A DNA stretch of 51,344 nucleotides from Janthinobacterium sp. ROICE36 (GTDB taxonomy: Bacteria > Pseudomonadota > Gammaproteobacteria > Burkholderiales > Burkholderiaceae_D). Below are positions 8,238-16,800 of the stretch, one piece after another (the first letter of the stretch is position 1; every line of letters begins with the position of its first letter). The DNA lies in assembly GCF_002869965.1 (NCBI RefSeq), contig NZ_PEBS01000044.1, positions 1 through 51,344 on the forward strand. The letters are read 5' to 3'. The translations under genes were made by a program, and so were the position numbers. Under the pieces are notes generated by a model. It was not told where the DNA came from and did no database searches. It saw only the letters and a program-made list of their open reading frames with translations.

Positions 8238-8322
8238 GGCTCCCTGACCCAAGGCGTAGCACCAAGGTGGTCACCAATTTCAGGCATAATGCGCGTCTAT
8301 ATTGGTGCATCGTTAGGGAGCC
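8238..8322 (+). promoter_or_regulatory. Structured coaD leader that can pair with its ribosome binding site
   Basis: GGCTCCCT at 8238-8245 is the exact complement of AGGGAGCC at 8315-8322, which contains the coaD ribosome binding site (AGGGAG, 5 bases before the ATG at 8326). Inside it a second perfect pairing exists between GCACCAA (8259-8265) and TTGGTGC (8302-8308). The nested helices would hide the ribosome binding site if the RNA begins upstream of 8238, for example in a transcript reading from rsmD. A possible -10 element (CATAAT, 8285-8290) would start a shorter RNA lacking the 5' arm. Confidence 0.5.
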
Positions 8323-8325
8323 GCA

Positions 8326-8823
8326 ATGGTTGTAGCCGTTTATCCAGGAACATTCGATCCGCTCACGCGCGGTCATGAAGATTTGGTGCGCCGCGCATCG
8401 GGTCTGTTTGACAAGCTGATCGTCGGTGTGGCCGACAGCAAGAACAAGCAACCGTTTTTCTCGCTCGACGATCGCCTGGAAATCGCCAACGAAGTGCTCG
8501 GTCACTATCCGAACGTGCAAGTGGAAAGCTTTTCCGGCTTGCTCAAGGATTTCGTGCGCAAGCATGAAGCGCGCGTCATCGTGCGCGGCTTGCGCGCCGT
8601 TTCCGACTTCGAATACGAATTCCAGATGGCGGGCATGAACCGCTACCTGTTGCCCGATGTCGAAACCATGTTCCTGACGCCTTCCGACCAGTACCAGTTC
8701 ATTTCGGGCACCATCGTGCGCGAAATCGCGGCCCTGGGCGGCGACGTCTCCAAGTTTGTCTTCCCCTCGGTGAACCGCTGGCTGCAAAACAAGATTGCCG
8801 CCAACGCTGCATCATCGCAATAA
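8326..8823 (+). CDS. coaD: Pantetheine-phosphate adenylyltransferase
   Basis: CoaD transfers AMP from ATP to 4'-phosphopantetheine to make dephospho-CoA, the penultimate step of CoA synthesis. The 165-residue length is standard. The nucleotidyltransferase signature appears as YPGTFDPLTRGHEDL (T/HxGH type, residues 6-20), followed by VRGLRAVSDFEYEFQMAGMN and the ISGTIVREI motif near 126-134. It follows rsmD by 112 bp and is followed 14 bp later by the ferredoxin gene, so the three are probably cotranscribed. A strong AGGGAG ribosome binding site precedes the ATG and may be occluded by an upstream complementary segment. Confidence 0.97.
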   Translation: MVVAVYPGTFDPLTRGHEDLVRRASGLFDKLIVGVADSKNKQPFFSLDDRLEIANEVLGHYPNVQVESFSGLLKDFVRKHEARVIVRGLRAVSDFEYEFQMAGMNRYLLPDVETMFLTPSDQYQFISGTIVREIAALGGDVSKFVFPSVNRWLQNKIAANAASSQ

Positions 8824-8837
8824 GTAAGAGTGAAATC

Positions 8838-9104
8838 ATGGCATTACTGATCACCGACGAATGCATCAATTGCGACATTTGCGAGCCCGAGTGTCCGAAT
8901 GACGCGATCTACATGGGCGCGGAAATCTACGAAATCGATCCCAACAAGTGCACCGAATGCGTGGGGCACTTTGACGAGCCGCAATGCCAGCAAGTGTGCC
9001 CCGTCAGTTGCATCCCCTTCAATCCCGCCTGGCGCGAAAGCCCGGAGCAATTGATGGCCAAGTACGAACGCCTGCAGGCGGAACTGCCTGCGGCCAAAGC
9101 CTAA
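8838..9104 (+). CDS. YfhL-type 2[4Fe-4S] ferredoxin
   Basis: This 88-residue dicluster ferredoxin is a small cytoplasmic electron carrier. The first cluster motif is CINCDICEPECP (Cx2Cx2Cx3C). The second is the extended CTEC-x8-C-x3-CP (Cx2Cx8Cx3C), which marks the Allochromatium vinosum/YfhL type with low-potential clusters. The coaD-fdx order is common in beta- and gammaproteobacteria. It follows coaD by 14 bp, with an AGAGTGA element before the ATG. The redox partner cannot be deduced here. Confidence 0.95.
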   Translation: MALLITDECINCDICEPECPNDAIYMGAEIYEIDPNKCTECVGHFDEPQCQQVCPVSCIPFNPAWRESPEQLMAKYERLQAELPAAKA

Positions 9105-9175
9105 ACGCTCTTCGTCCTCCTCACCGCTACCTCGCGCGGCCCTCTTTTACCAACTGTTCTACACTGTGTGCAGAC

Positions 9176-9184
9176 TTATCCACA
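9176..9184 (+). other. Isolated perfect DnaA box
   Basis: TTATCCACA lies 27 bp before the start of the chalcone-isomerase-like gene. It may be part of the general enrichment of DnaA boxes in this window. Direct control of the downstream gene is possible but unproven. Confidence 0.6.
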
Positions 9185-9210
9185 GCACATGGTTTCCACG
9201 GAGGTAGAAG

Positions 9211-9807
9211 ATGCAAATAGGCACATCCCGTTTGGGCCGCTCCCTGGCCGTCGCCTGCCTGTGTGCCGGCCTGGCGCACGCTGCTCTGGCCGTCGAGGTG
9301 GGCGGCGTCAAACTGGACGAGACGGTGCAGCTGGCCAGCCGCGAACTCAAGCTCAACGGCGCCGGCGTGCGCTACAAGGTCATCTTCAAGGTCTACACGA
9401 TTGCGCTGTACCTGCCGGAAAAGAAAACCCAGCTGGCCGACATCCTGGCGCTGCCCGGGCCGCGCCGCCTCGAAATCATCATGCTGCGCGACATCACTTC
9501 CGACGAGCTGGGTCTAGCCTTCATGCAGGGACTGAAGCGCAGTTCCGATCAGGCCGACCGCACACGCCTGCTGAGCCAGACGATGCAGTTCGGCGCCATG
9601 TTCGAAATGGTGCCCGGCCTGAAAAAGGGCGACATCCTGACCGTGGACTGGCTGCCGGAAGAGGGGACGTTGTGCAAGCTGAACGGCAAGCAGGTGGGCG
9701 ACACGGTGCCGGACCTGGCCTTTTACAATGCGCTGCTGAAAATCTGGATCGGCGCCCATCCGGCCGACACTTTATTGCGCGCGCATTTGCTGGGCGACAT
9801 GGCCTGA
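9211..9807 (+). CDS. Exported chalcone isomerase-like protein
   Basis: This 198-residue protein has a signal peptide (residues about 1-27, ending AHAALA) and a chalcone-isomerase-like domain. Family hallmarks are VGGVKLDETV, LNGAGVRYKVIFKVYTIALYL and a fatty-acid-binding-type fold ending FYNALLKIWIG. Bacterial members of this Chalcone_3 group are periplasmic proteins without demonstrated isomerase activity, so a lipid or small-molecule binding role is as likely as catalysis. A GGAGG ribosome binding site sits 6 bases before the ATG. It stands alone between the ferredoxin gene and a convergent small gene. Confidence 0.88.
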   Translation: MQIGTSRLGRSLAVACLCAGLAHAALAVEVGGVKLDETVQLASRELKLNGAGVRYKVIFKVYTIALYLPEKKTQLADILALPGPRRLEIIMLRDITSDELGLAFMQGLKRSSDQADRTRLLSQTMQFGAMFEMVPGLKKGDILTVDWLPEEGTLCKLNGKQVGDTVPDLAFYNALLKIWIGAHPADTLLRAHLLGDMA

Positions 9808-9870
9808 ATGAAAAAGCGGGCGTAAAAAGACCGGCTCACGCCGGCTTGTCATTCTGCAACAGTGTATCGC

Positions 9871-10176
9871 TCAGGCGCGCGTCGACAGGGCGCGCAATTC
9901 GGCGGCATTGCTGGGCGACACGCCATCCATCTTGCCCAGGGTGCGTTGCAAAGCTTGCGCTTCGCGCATCTGCTGGCGCGCAAGGCGCTCTTCACGGCTC
10001 AGCTTGGGACGCACCAGCAGCACCATGGCACGGGCAATACCCACCAGCAAAGGCTTGAACAGCAGGGCCAGCGCGCCCACTGCCACGATCAGCAGCACGA
10101 GTTGCAGGGCGTTCAGCAGGGAAATCTCCAGCACGGGTGCGGATACTGCGTACAGGGCGGAGGCGAAGGTAGACAT
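9871..10176 (-). CDS. Small inner-membrane protein of unknown function
   Basis: This is a 101-residue protein if started at the ATG at 10174-10176 (MSTFASALYAV...). The frame stays open to 10227, but that extension has no better ribosome binding site. One long hydrophobic region at about 15-50 (LLNALQLVLLIVAVGALALLF, probably one or two passes) is followed by a strongly basic and amphipathic tail (RPKLSREERLARQQMREAQ), which suggests a cytoplasmic coiled segment. I do not recognise the family. It converges with the chalcone-isomerase-like gene and is divergent from the LysR regulator. Confidence 0.6.
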   Translation of the reverse strand: MSTFASALYAVSAPVLEISLLNALQLVLLIVAVGALALLFKPLLVGIARAMVLLVRPKLSREERLARQQMREAQALQRTLGKMDGVSPSNAAELRALSTRA

Positions 10177-10282
10177 ACTGTTCCAGTGCATTATAGAATT
10201 TGCCAGTACTATAGTGCAGTGCAACATATAAATCTAATTCCATTTCTTGATACCAATTATATGAATCGTGAATGGAAACTGT

Positions 10283-10308
10283 AATATTTTTTGACGAGTG
10301 AAAATATT
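10283..10308. promoter_or_regulatory. AT-rich inverted repeat upstream of LysR gene
   Basis: AATATTTT (10283-10290) and AAAATATT (10301-10308) form a perfect 8-bp inverted repeat with a 10-bp spacer, 60 bp before the LysR start. LysR regulators usually bind dyads of T-N11-A type in their own promoter. This is a candidate operator only. Confidence 0.4.
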
Positions 10309-10367
10309 CGTGCCCGGCGCGGTTTACACTCTTAAGTAATCAATTCAACTTTTATCTTGGGCTTTCC

Positions 10368-11348
10368 ATGAGTTTTCTGACGCTGGATCTGAACTTGCTG
10401 CGTGTTTTCGACGCCGTCATGACGGAACAAAACCTGACGCGCGCAGCGGGCCACCTGGCGATGACGCAGCCGGCGGTATCGAACGCCATCAAACGCCTGC
10501 GCGAGAGCCTCGGTGACGAATTGCTGATCCGCACGGCGTATGGCGTGAAACCCACGCCCCGTGCCGAAGCGCTGTGGCCATCCGTGCGTTCGGCCCTGGC
10601 CAGCCTGGAAGCGGCCGTCACGCCGGAAACCTTCGACGTGTCGAAAACGCATGCCACCTTCCGCATGGCCATGGCCGATGCGACCGCCGCGTTCTGGCTG
10701 CCCTCGCTGATGCGCTCGATCGAACGCGAAGCGCCGGGCGTCAACGTGCGCATGATGCCGCTGACCACGCGCGAACCGCGTCCCATGTTGCTGCGCGGCG
10801 ATATCGACCTGGCCGTGGGCTTCTTTCCCGGCGTGGCGGCGCAATTGTCGAGCGAAACGGGCTCGCCCATCCGCCATGAGCGCCTGTATTCCGGCAAGTA
10901 TGTGTGCGTGATGCGGCGCGGCCATCCGCTGGCCGACAAGGAATTGACCTTGGATAATTATTGCGCTGCGAACCATTTGTTGGTGAGCTTTTCCGGCCGC
11001 GCGCATGGCTTGATCGACGAGGCGCTGTCGCAAATCCACCGCGAGCGGCGCATCTTGTTGACGGTCAACCAGTTCTTCACGGCAGGGCGCGTGGTGGCCA
11101 ATTCCGATCTGATCACGGTCTTGCCGCGCCACCTGATCGCCTCGACGGGCATGACGGAATCGCTGCTGTACAAGGATTTGCCGCTGACCTTGCCGGCCGT
11201 CCACCTGGACATGCTGTGGCACGAACGCGACGCGCGCAGCCCCGCCCACAAATGGCTGCGCAATCATCTGGAAAGCATGAACACACCCACCCTGCGCACG
11301 GCGACGGCGGCTGGCGGCGGCGTGGCGCCCAAGCCGCATATTGAGTAA
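10368..11348 (+). CDS. LysR family transcriptional regulator
   Basis: This 326-residue regulator has an N-terminal winged helix-turn-helix (residues 1-65: LDLNLLRVFDAVMTEQNLTR, then AAGHLAMTQPAVSNAIKRLRE) and a C-terminal periplasmic-binding-like effector domain (about 95-300). Such proteins normally act as tetramers and regulate a divergent neighbour. The divergent gene here is the small membrane protein at 9871-10176, which is an uncertain target. The effector is unknown. A strong bidirectional terminator follows 22 bp after the stop. Confidence 0.93.
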   Translation: MSFLTLDLNLLRVFDAVMTEQNLTRAAGHLAMTQPAVSNAIKRLRESLGDELLIRTAYGVKPTPRAEALWPSVRSALASLEAAVTPETFDVSKTHATFRMAMADATAAFWLPSLMRSIEREAPGVNVRMMPLTTREPRPMLLRGDIDLAVGFFPGVAAQLSSETGSPIRHERLYSGKYVCVMRRGHPLADKELTLDNYCAANHLLVSFSGRAHGLIDEALSQIHRERRILLTVNQFFTAGRVVANSDLITVLPRHLIASTGMTESLLYKDLPLTLPAVHLDMLWHERDARSPAHKWLRNHLESMNTPTLRTATAAGGGVAPKPHIE

Positions 11349-11362
11349 GCCGCAGCCTGCTC

Positions 11363-11398
11363 AAAAAAAACGCCTGATGATGATTCATCAGGCGTTTT
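11363..11398. terminator. Bidirectional rho-independent terminator
   Basis: ACGCCTGATGA (11370-11380) pairs perfectly with TCATCAGGCGT (11385-11395) around a TGAT loop. Eight A precede it and TTTT follows it, so it can terminate both the LysR gene and the convergent chemotaxis gene. Confidence 0.9.
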
Positions 11399-11399
11399 G

Positions 11400-12959
11400 C
11401 TATGCGCGCTCACTGGAACGATAGCCAATTCTGAAACCGCCCCAGTGCTTGCCATCGACGTGGATGGGCACGGATAAATCATGCATGACTTCGCCCGTGT
11501 CGCGCTTGTACGTTTGTAATAAAAACGGCTTGGTATTGCTGCCGCAGCGTTTGCCCGTGCGGTCGCTGAAGATACGCTTGGTGCGGTTATTCACGATATC
11601 GGTGGCGTAATCGCCCGTCAGCGGCTGCGAGAATTTCTTGTTGTGCGTTGGAAAGTATCCATTGTTGTCGACGGCGCCCGCATACGCCAGATGGGGTAAT
11701 GCCACCAGCACGCCTTCCTGCACATCCGGCAGTACCTTGTCCGTAAACGCGTCGAATTTCGTGTTGTGCTTGGGCGGATTGGTGTTCGGGATGGGGCGGT
11801 AGTGGCGGTCGAACAGGGCTTCGCGCGTGATCCGCCCCGAGGCGATGGCTTGCTCGAACAATTTACCCACTTCCCGCGCCGCGCGTTGGGCCGCTGCACG
11901 GATTTCGTCGTGCGGCGTGGCCACGCTCGATTCGCCCAGGGCGCTGGCGATCACTTCGGCCCGCTCGGCCAGCGCCATGGCCGACTGCGTGGCACGCGGC
12001 AATTCGGCATTCGTCGACAGCATGCTGTCGCGGATTTGCAGGATGGCGTCGGCGATCAGCTGCGTGGTGTCGACGTGTTCGCGCGAGGCGCGGGCGATTT
12101 GCCCGATCGCTTCTTCCGACACGCCCGACGATTCCTCAATATGGCTGAGCGAGGCATGCACGCTTTCCACATTGCACGCCGCTTCCGTCACGCCCGCTGC
12201 CAGCGTGGTCATGCCGCACGCCGCTTTTTCCGACTGTTCATTGATTTCGCGCACCATCACGCTGATTTCATCGGAGGCTTCCTTGGTGCGCTGCGCCAAT
12301 TGCCGCACTTCACCGGCCACCACGGCAAAACCGCGTCCGTGTTCGCCGGCGCGCGCCGCCTCGATGGCAGCGTTCAGCGCCAGCAAGTTGGTGCGCGCGG
12401 AAATATCGGAAATAGCTTCCGTAAAGCCGGTGATGCGTTTGGATTTGTCCTGCAAGCTCAACATGGTGCTGGAGGCGCCTTGCGCTTCCTCGCGTGCCTT
12501 ATTGATGCGGTGCAAGCCCTGATCCACTTCGGCGCGCGCCGCCACGCTTTCCACGCGCACGCCGGCGGCCACCTTGGCGGCCCGTTCCGCATTGGCGGCG
12601 ATCTTTTCCGTCATCGCGGCATTTTGTGCGGAACTGTCGGCGATGTCGCTGGCCGTGCGCACATCGAGTTCCACCTTCTGTTTGACGGAATCGACAAAAT
12701 ACGAGGTTTCCGCCGCGCCGATCATGATGGCGTCGATGGCCTTGCCCACCGTGTCGGCGAACTGGTGCAAGCCCGGCTCGCCGCGCGGGCGGCCGGCGAA
12801 CGCCAGCAGCGCGGCGCCAATGGCGGCGGCCACGCAGGCAATCAGATACGGATGGTCGCCGCCCGATAGCAGCAGCAGATAGGCCAGGCAACAGGCCACG
12901 GCCATGGCCAGGATCGTGAATACAAGGAAACGCACCAGCTGATGCTGCAACTGCTTCAT
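11400..12959 (-). CDS. Methyl-accepting chemotaxis-type protein with C-terminal sensor domain
   Basis: This is a 519-residue protein started at the ATG at 12957-12959, which follows a GGGGGA ribosome binding site. Two adjacent transmembrane segments (about 9-28 and 33-52) are followed by a cytoplasmic MCP signalling hairpin with the conserved tip ISARTNLLALNAAIEAARAG and GRGFAVVAGEVRQLAQRT. No periplasmic loop of useful size and no HAMP domain are evident. The last 160 residues (from about FDRHYRPIPNTNPP) form a separate domain with NNRTKRIFSDRTG and LLQTYKRDTGEVMHDLSVPI, a Cache/PAS-like module that here must lie in the cytoplasm. It probably senses an internal signal and controls CheA or another output. 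No che genes are nearby. Confidence 0.88.
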   Translation of the reverse strand: MKQLQHQLVRFLVFTILAMAVACCLAYLLLLSGGDHPYLIACVAAAIGAALLAFAGRPRGEPGLHQFADTVGKAIDAIMIGAAETSYFVDSVKQKVELDVRTASDIADSSAQNAAMTEKIAANAERAAKVAAGVRVESVAARAEVDQGLHRINKAREEAQGASSTMLSLQDKSKRITGFTEAISDISARTNLLALNAAIEAARAGEHGRGFAVVAGEVRQLAQRTKEASDEISVMVREINEQSEKAACGMTTLAAGVTEAACNVESVHASLSHIEESSGVSEEAIGQIARASREHVDTTQLIADAILQIRDSMLSTNAELPRATQSAMALAERAEVIASALGESSVATPHDEIRAAAQRAAREVGKLFEQAIASGRITREALFDRHYRPIPNTNPPKHNTKFDAFTDKVLPDVQEGVLVALPHLAYAGAVDNNGYFPTHNKKFSQPLTGDYATDIVNNRTKRIFSDRTGKRCGSNTKPFLLQTYKRDTGEVMHDLSVPIHVDGKHWGGFRIGYRSSERA

Positions 12960-13160
12960 TTGTCCCCCGCTGTGCGAACCCGTCACGTCCGCGCAGGGAC
13001 GTGCTGTAACCGTATGCAGGTGGGCACGATTGCCCACCTTGCACCCTGAACGTAACGTCTGCGCGGCGTTTCAGGCGGCTACCGGATAGCAGTGTGTAGT
13101 TCTACCCTACAACATTTGTTACGATAGCTCAATCAGAAAAGTGGGCTGGCGACACCGAGC

Positions 13161-13616
13161 TCACTTAATTGGCAATTTGGTGGTGTTTTTGACCTCTTCC
13201 ATGACGGCATAGGTGTGGGTTTCCCGCACACCTTTTTGCAGCAAGGTCTTGCCCAGGAATTCGCGGTAGGCCGCCATGTCCTTGACGCGCGCCTTGACCA
13301 GGTAATCGAAGCCGCCAGCGACCATATGACATTCCAGTACCTCTGGAATGATTTGTACGCTATGCTTGAAGGCGTCGAACACTTCCGGCGTCGTGCGATC
13401 GAGCACCACTTCGATGAACACCAGCAGCGACACGTCGAGCAACTGCGGGTTCAACTGGGCCGTATAGCCCATGATGTAACCGGATTCGTGCAACTTGCGC
13501 ACGCGCTCCAGGCAGGCGGCAGGCGACAGGTTCACGCGCGCGGCCAGCTCCACATTGCTGATGCGTCCATCGCTCTGCAATTCCATCAAGATTTTCTTAC
13601 TGATCTTGTCCAGCAT
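13161..13616 (-). CDS. Lrp/AsnC family regulator, probable putA activator
   Basis: This 151-residue regulator starts at the ATG at 13614-13616, with GGGGG 8 bases upstream. The open frame allows five extra residues, but that spacing would be poor. It has an AsnC helix-turn-helix (LDKISKKILMELQSDGRISN, then VELAARVNLSPAACLERVRK) and a C-terminal RAM domain (about 65-150). It is divergent from putA with a 206-bp gap. In many proteobacteria an Lrp-type regulator in this position (PutR/BkdR-like) activates putA in response to proline. That role is inferred from position. Confidence 0.92.
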   Translation of the reverse strand: MLDKISKKILMELQSDGRISNVELAARVNLSPAACLERVRKLHESGYIMGYTAQLNPQLLDVSLLVFIEVVLDRTTPEVFDAFKHSVQIIPEVLECHMVAGGFDYLVKARVKDMAAYREFLGKTLLQKGVRETHTYAVMEEVKNTTKLPIK

Positions 13617-13627
13617 TACCATCACCC

Positions 13628-13646
13628 CCAAATTAATATTATTTGG
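13628..13646. promoter_or_regulatory. Palindrome over the Lrp-type regulator leader
   Basis: CCAAAT (13628-13633) and ATTTGG (13641-13646) flank an AT-only 7-bp centre. The dyad begins 12 bp upstream of the regulator start in the lrp-putA divergent gap. Its size and AT-rich centre fit an Lrp-family site, and its position suggests autorepression. The remainder of the gap (13647-13822) is AT-rich and presumably holds the putA promoter. Confidence 0.5.
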
Positions 13647-13822
13647 TTAAATTGTCGCATCAAAAACTATCTATTGCTAGTCCCCTGTATTACCAGAATT
13701 AATCCATAAGAATCCCCTTTACAATCGAATCATCTTAACGTCCGACTTTCTGTATTTTTTTGCACCAAAAAAGAGCAAGAATTACGTCAGTTTTCGTCCC
13801 CATTTCCTTGTAAAGAGTATTT

Positions 13823-16800
13823 ATGCACCCTGCAGGCCCCTCGGCTTTTACCCCGATTCCTTTTGCCGCGTTCCAGGCAGAAATCCTGCCCGAAGCGACA
13901 TCCCAACGCGCCGCCATCACCGCCGCCTATAGGCGCGACGAGGTTTCCGCCGTGCAGTGGCTGTTGCAACAAGTGCGCCCCAGCAGTACCGAAACGACGG
14001 CCGAAGGGCAAGCGCTGGCGCACCGTCTTGTTTCGAACGTGCGCCAAAAACGCACACGCGCCTCCGGCGTCGATGCGCTGATGCACGAGTTCTCGCTATC
14101 GTCGGAAGAGGGTGTTGCATTGATGTGTCTGGCTGAAGCGCTGTTGCGTATACCCGACAGTCAAACGGCCGATCGCCTGATCGCCGACAAAATCAGCAAG
14201 GGCGACTGGAAGAAGCATCTGGGCGAATCGCCATCGCTGTTCGTCAATGCCGCCACCTGGGGCTTGCTGATTACGGGAAAATTGGTCAGTACCAGCAGCG
14301 AATCGGGTCTCGGCTCGGCCATGAGCAAGCTCATCGCCAAAGGCGGCGAACCGCTGATACGCAAGGGCGTTGACCTGGCCATGCGCATGCTGGGCAACCA
14401 GTTTGTTACAGGTCAAACCATCGAGGAAGCCTTGAAAAACAGCCGCGATAATGAGACGCGCGGCTACCGTTACTCGTACGACATGCTGGGCGAGGCGGCC
14501 CTGACGCAACAGGACGCCGCCAACTATTACGCCTCGTACGAAACGGCGATCCATGCCATCGGCAAGGCGTCGAATGGCCGCGGCATCAAGAACGGCCCCG
14601 GCATTTCCGTGAAACTGTCGGCCCTGCACGCGCGCTACAGCCGTGCCCAGCGCGCCCGTGTCATGGAAGAATTGCTGCCGAAAGTCAAAGCGCTGCTGTT
14701 GCTGGCAAAACAGTACAACATCGGCTTCAACATCGATGCAGAAGAAACGGACCGTCTGGAACTGTCGCTGGACCTGATGGAAGCACTGGCTTTCGATGCA
14801 GACCTGGCCGGTTTCGAGGGCATCGGCTATGTGGTGCAGGCGTATCAAAAGCGCTGTCCCTTCGCCATCGATTACCTGATCGACCTAGCGCGCCGCAGCG
14901 GCCGCAAGTTCATGGTGCGCCTGGTCAAGGGCGCGTATTGGGATGCGGAAGTCAAACGCGCGCAAGTCGATGGCCAGGAAGGCTATCCGGTCTACACGCG
15001 CAAGGTCTACACGGACGTTTCCTACCTCGTGTGCGCGCAAAAACTGCTAGCTGCCAGCAGCGTGATCTATCCACAATTTGCCACGCACAACGCGCAAACC
15101 CTCTCGACCATCTATACCTGGGCGAAACGCGACGGCATTACCGACTACGAATTCCAGTGCCTGCACGGCATGGGCGAAACCCTGTACGACCAGGTCGTCG
15201 GCGCCGACAAGCTGGACAAGCCGTGCCGCATCTACGCACCCGTCGGCTCGCATGAAACCCTGCTGGCCTACCTGGTGCGCCGCCTGCTGGAAAACGGCGC
15301 CAACTCCTCGTTCGTCAACCAGATCGTCGACGAAAGCGTGGCCATCGATAGCCTGATCCGCGATCCCCTGGAACAGGCGCGCCTGCAGGGCGGCTTGCCG
15401 CACCCGTCGATTCCGCTGCCGCTGGACATGTTTGGCAGCGAGCGCAGGAACTCGGCCGGCCTGGACCTGTCGAATGAAGACACCTTGCGCACCCTGGCCA
15501 CGGGCCTGGCGCAAGAGCATACATGGCAGGCGGCGCCGCTGATCGATGGCGCCGTCAGCCTGAATGGGCCCACGCACATGTTGCACAATCCGGCGCAGCA
15601 CGACGATGTCGTGGGGAAAGTCATGGAAGCGGGTCCGGCGGACGTGGAAACGGCCCTGGCCAGCGCCAGCGCCTACGCCATGGACTGGCAAACCACGCAA
15701 CCGTCGATCCGCGCGCAAGCCTTACTACGCGCGGCCGACCTGTTCGAAGAGCATCACATCGAACTGATGGCCCTGGCCGTGCGCGAAGCGGGCAAGTCCT
15801 TGCCAAACGCGATCGCGGAAATCCGCGAAGCCGTCGACTTCCTGCGCTACTACGCGGCGCAGGTGGAACACGCGCCGAACACCCTGGCGCTCGGTCCCGT
15901 CACCTGCATCAGCCCGTGGAACTTCCCGCTGGCCATCTTTACGGGCCAACTGGCCGCCTCCCTGGCGGCAGGCAATGTGGTGCTGGCCAAGCCGGCCGAG
16001 CAAACACCGCTGATCGCTCACCGCGCCGTGCAATTGCTGCATGCGGCAGGCGTGCCGCGCGGTGCGCTGCAATTTTTGCCCGGCAGCGGCGAAATCGTTG
16101 GCGCCGGCCTGTGCAATGACGCGCGTGTGAAAGGCGTGATTTTCACGGGTTCGACGGAAGTGGCACAATTGATTAACCGCAACCTGGCCGTGCGCGCCGT
16201 GGCCGAAGGCATCGATATTCCCCTGATCGCCGAAACGGGTGGCCAGAATGCCCTGATCGTCGATTCCTCCGCCTTGCCGGAGCAAGTGGTGCAAGACGTG
16301 ATGTCGTCGGCCTTCGACAGCGCCGGCCAGCGCTGCTCGGCCTTGCGCGTGCTGTTCCTGCAAACGGAAATCGCCGACAAGACCATGCACATGCTCAAGG
16401 GCGCCATGCAGGAATTGCGCGTTGGCAATCCTGATCGCCTGGCGACCGATATCGGCCCCGTCATCGATGCAGAAGCGCAAAGCAATCTGCTGGCGCACAT
16501 CAACAAGATGAAAACCGTGGCCATCGACCATTATTCGCTCGATTTGCCCACCGTCAAAGGTACGTTCGTCGCCCCGACCGTGCTGGAAATCAAGTCGCTG
16601 GCGCAATTGACGCAGGAAGTCTTCGGCCCCGTGCTGCACGTGATCCGTTACAAACGCTCCGAACTGCCGCAACTGGTGCAATCGATCAACGACAGCGGCT
16701 ATGGCTTGACCCTGGGCATCCACACGCGCATCGATGAAACCATCAACTTCATCACCAAGCGCGCGCACGTGGGCAATATTTATGTAAACCGCAACATCGT

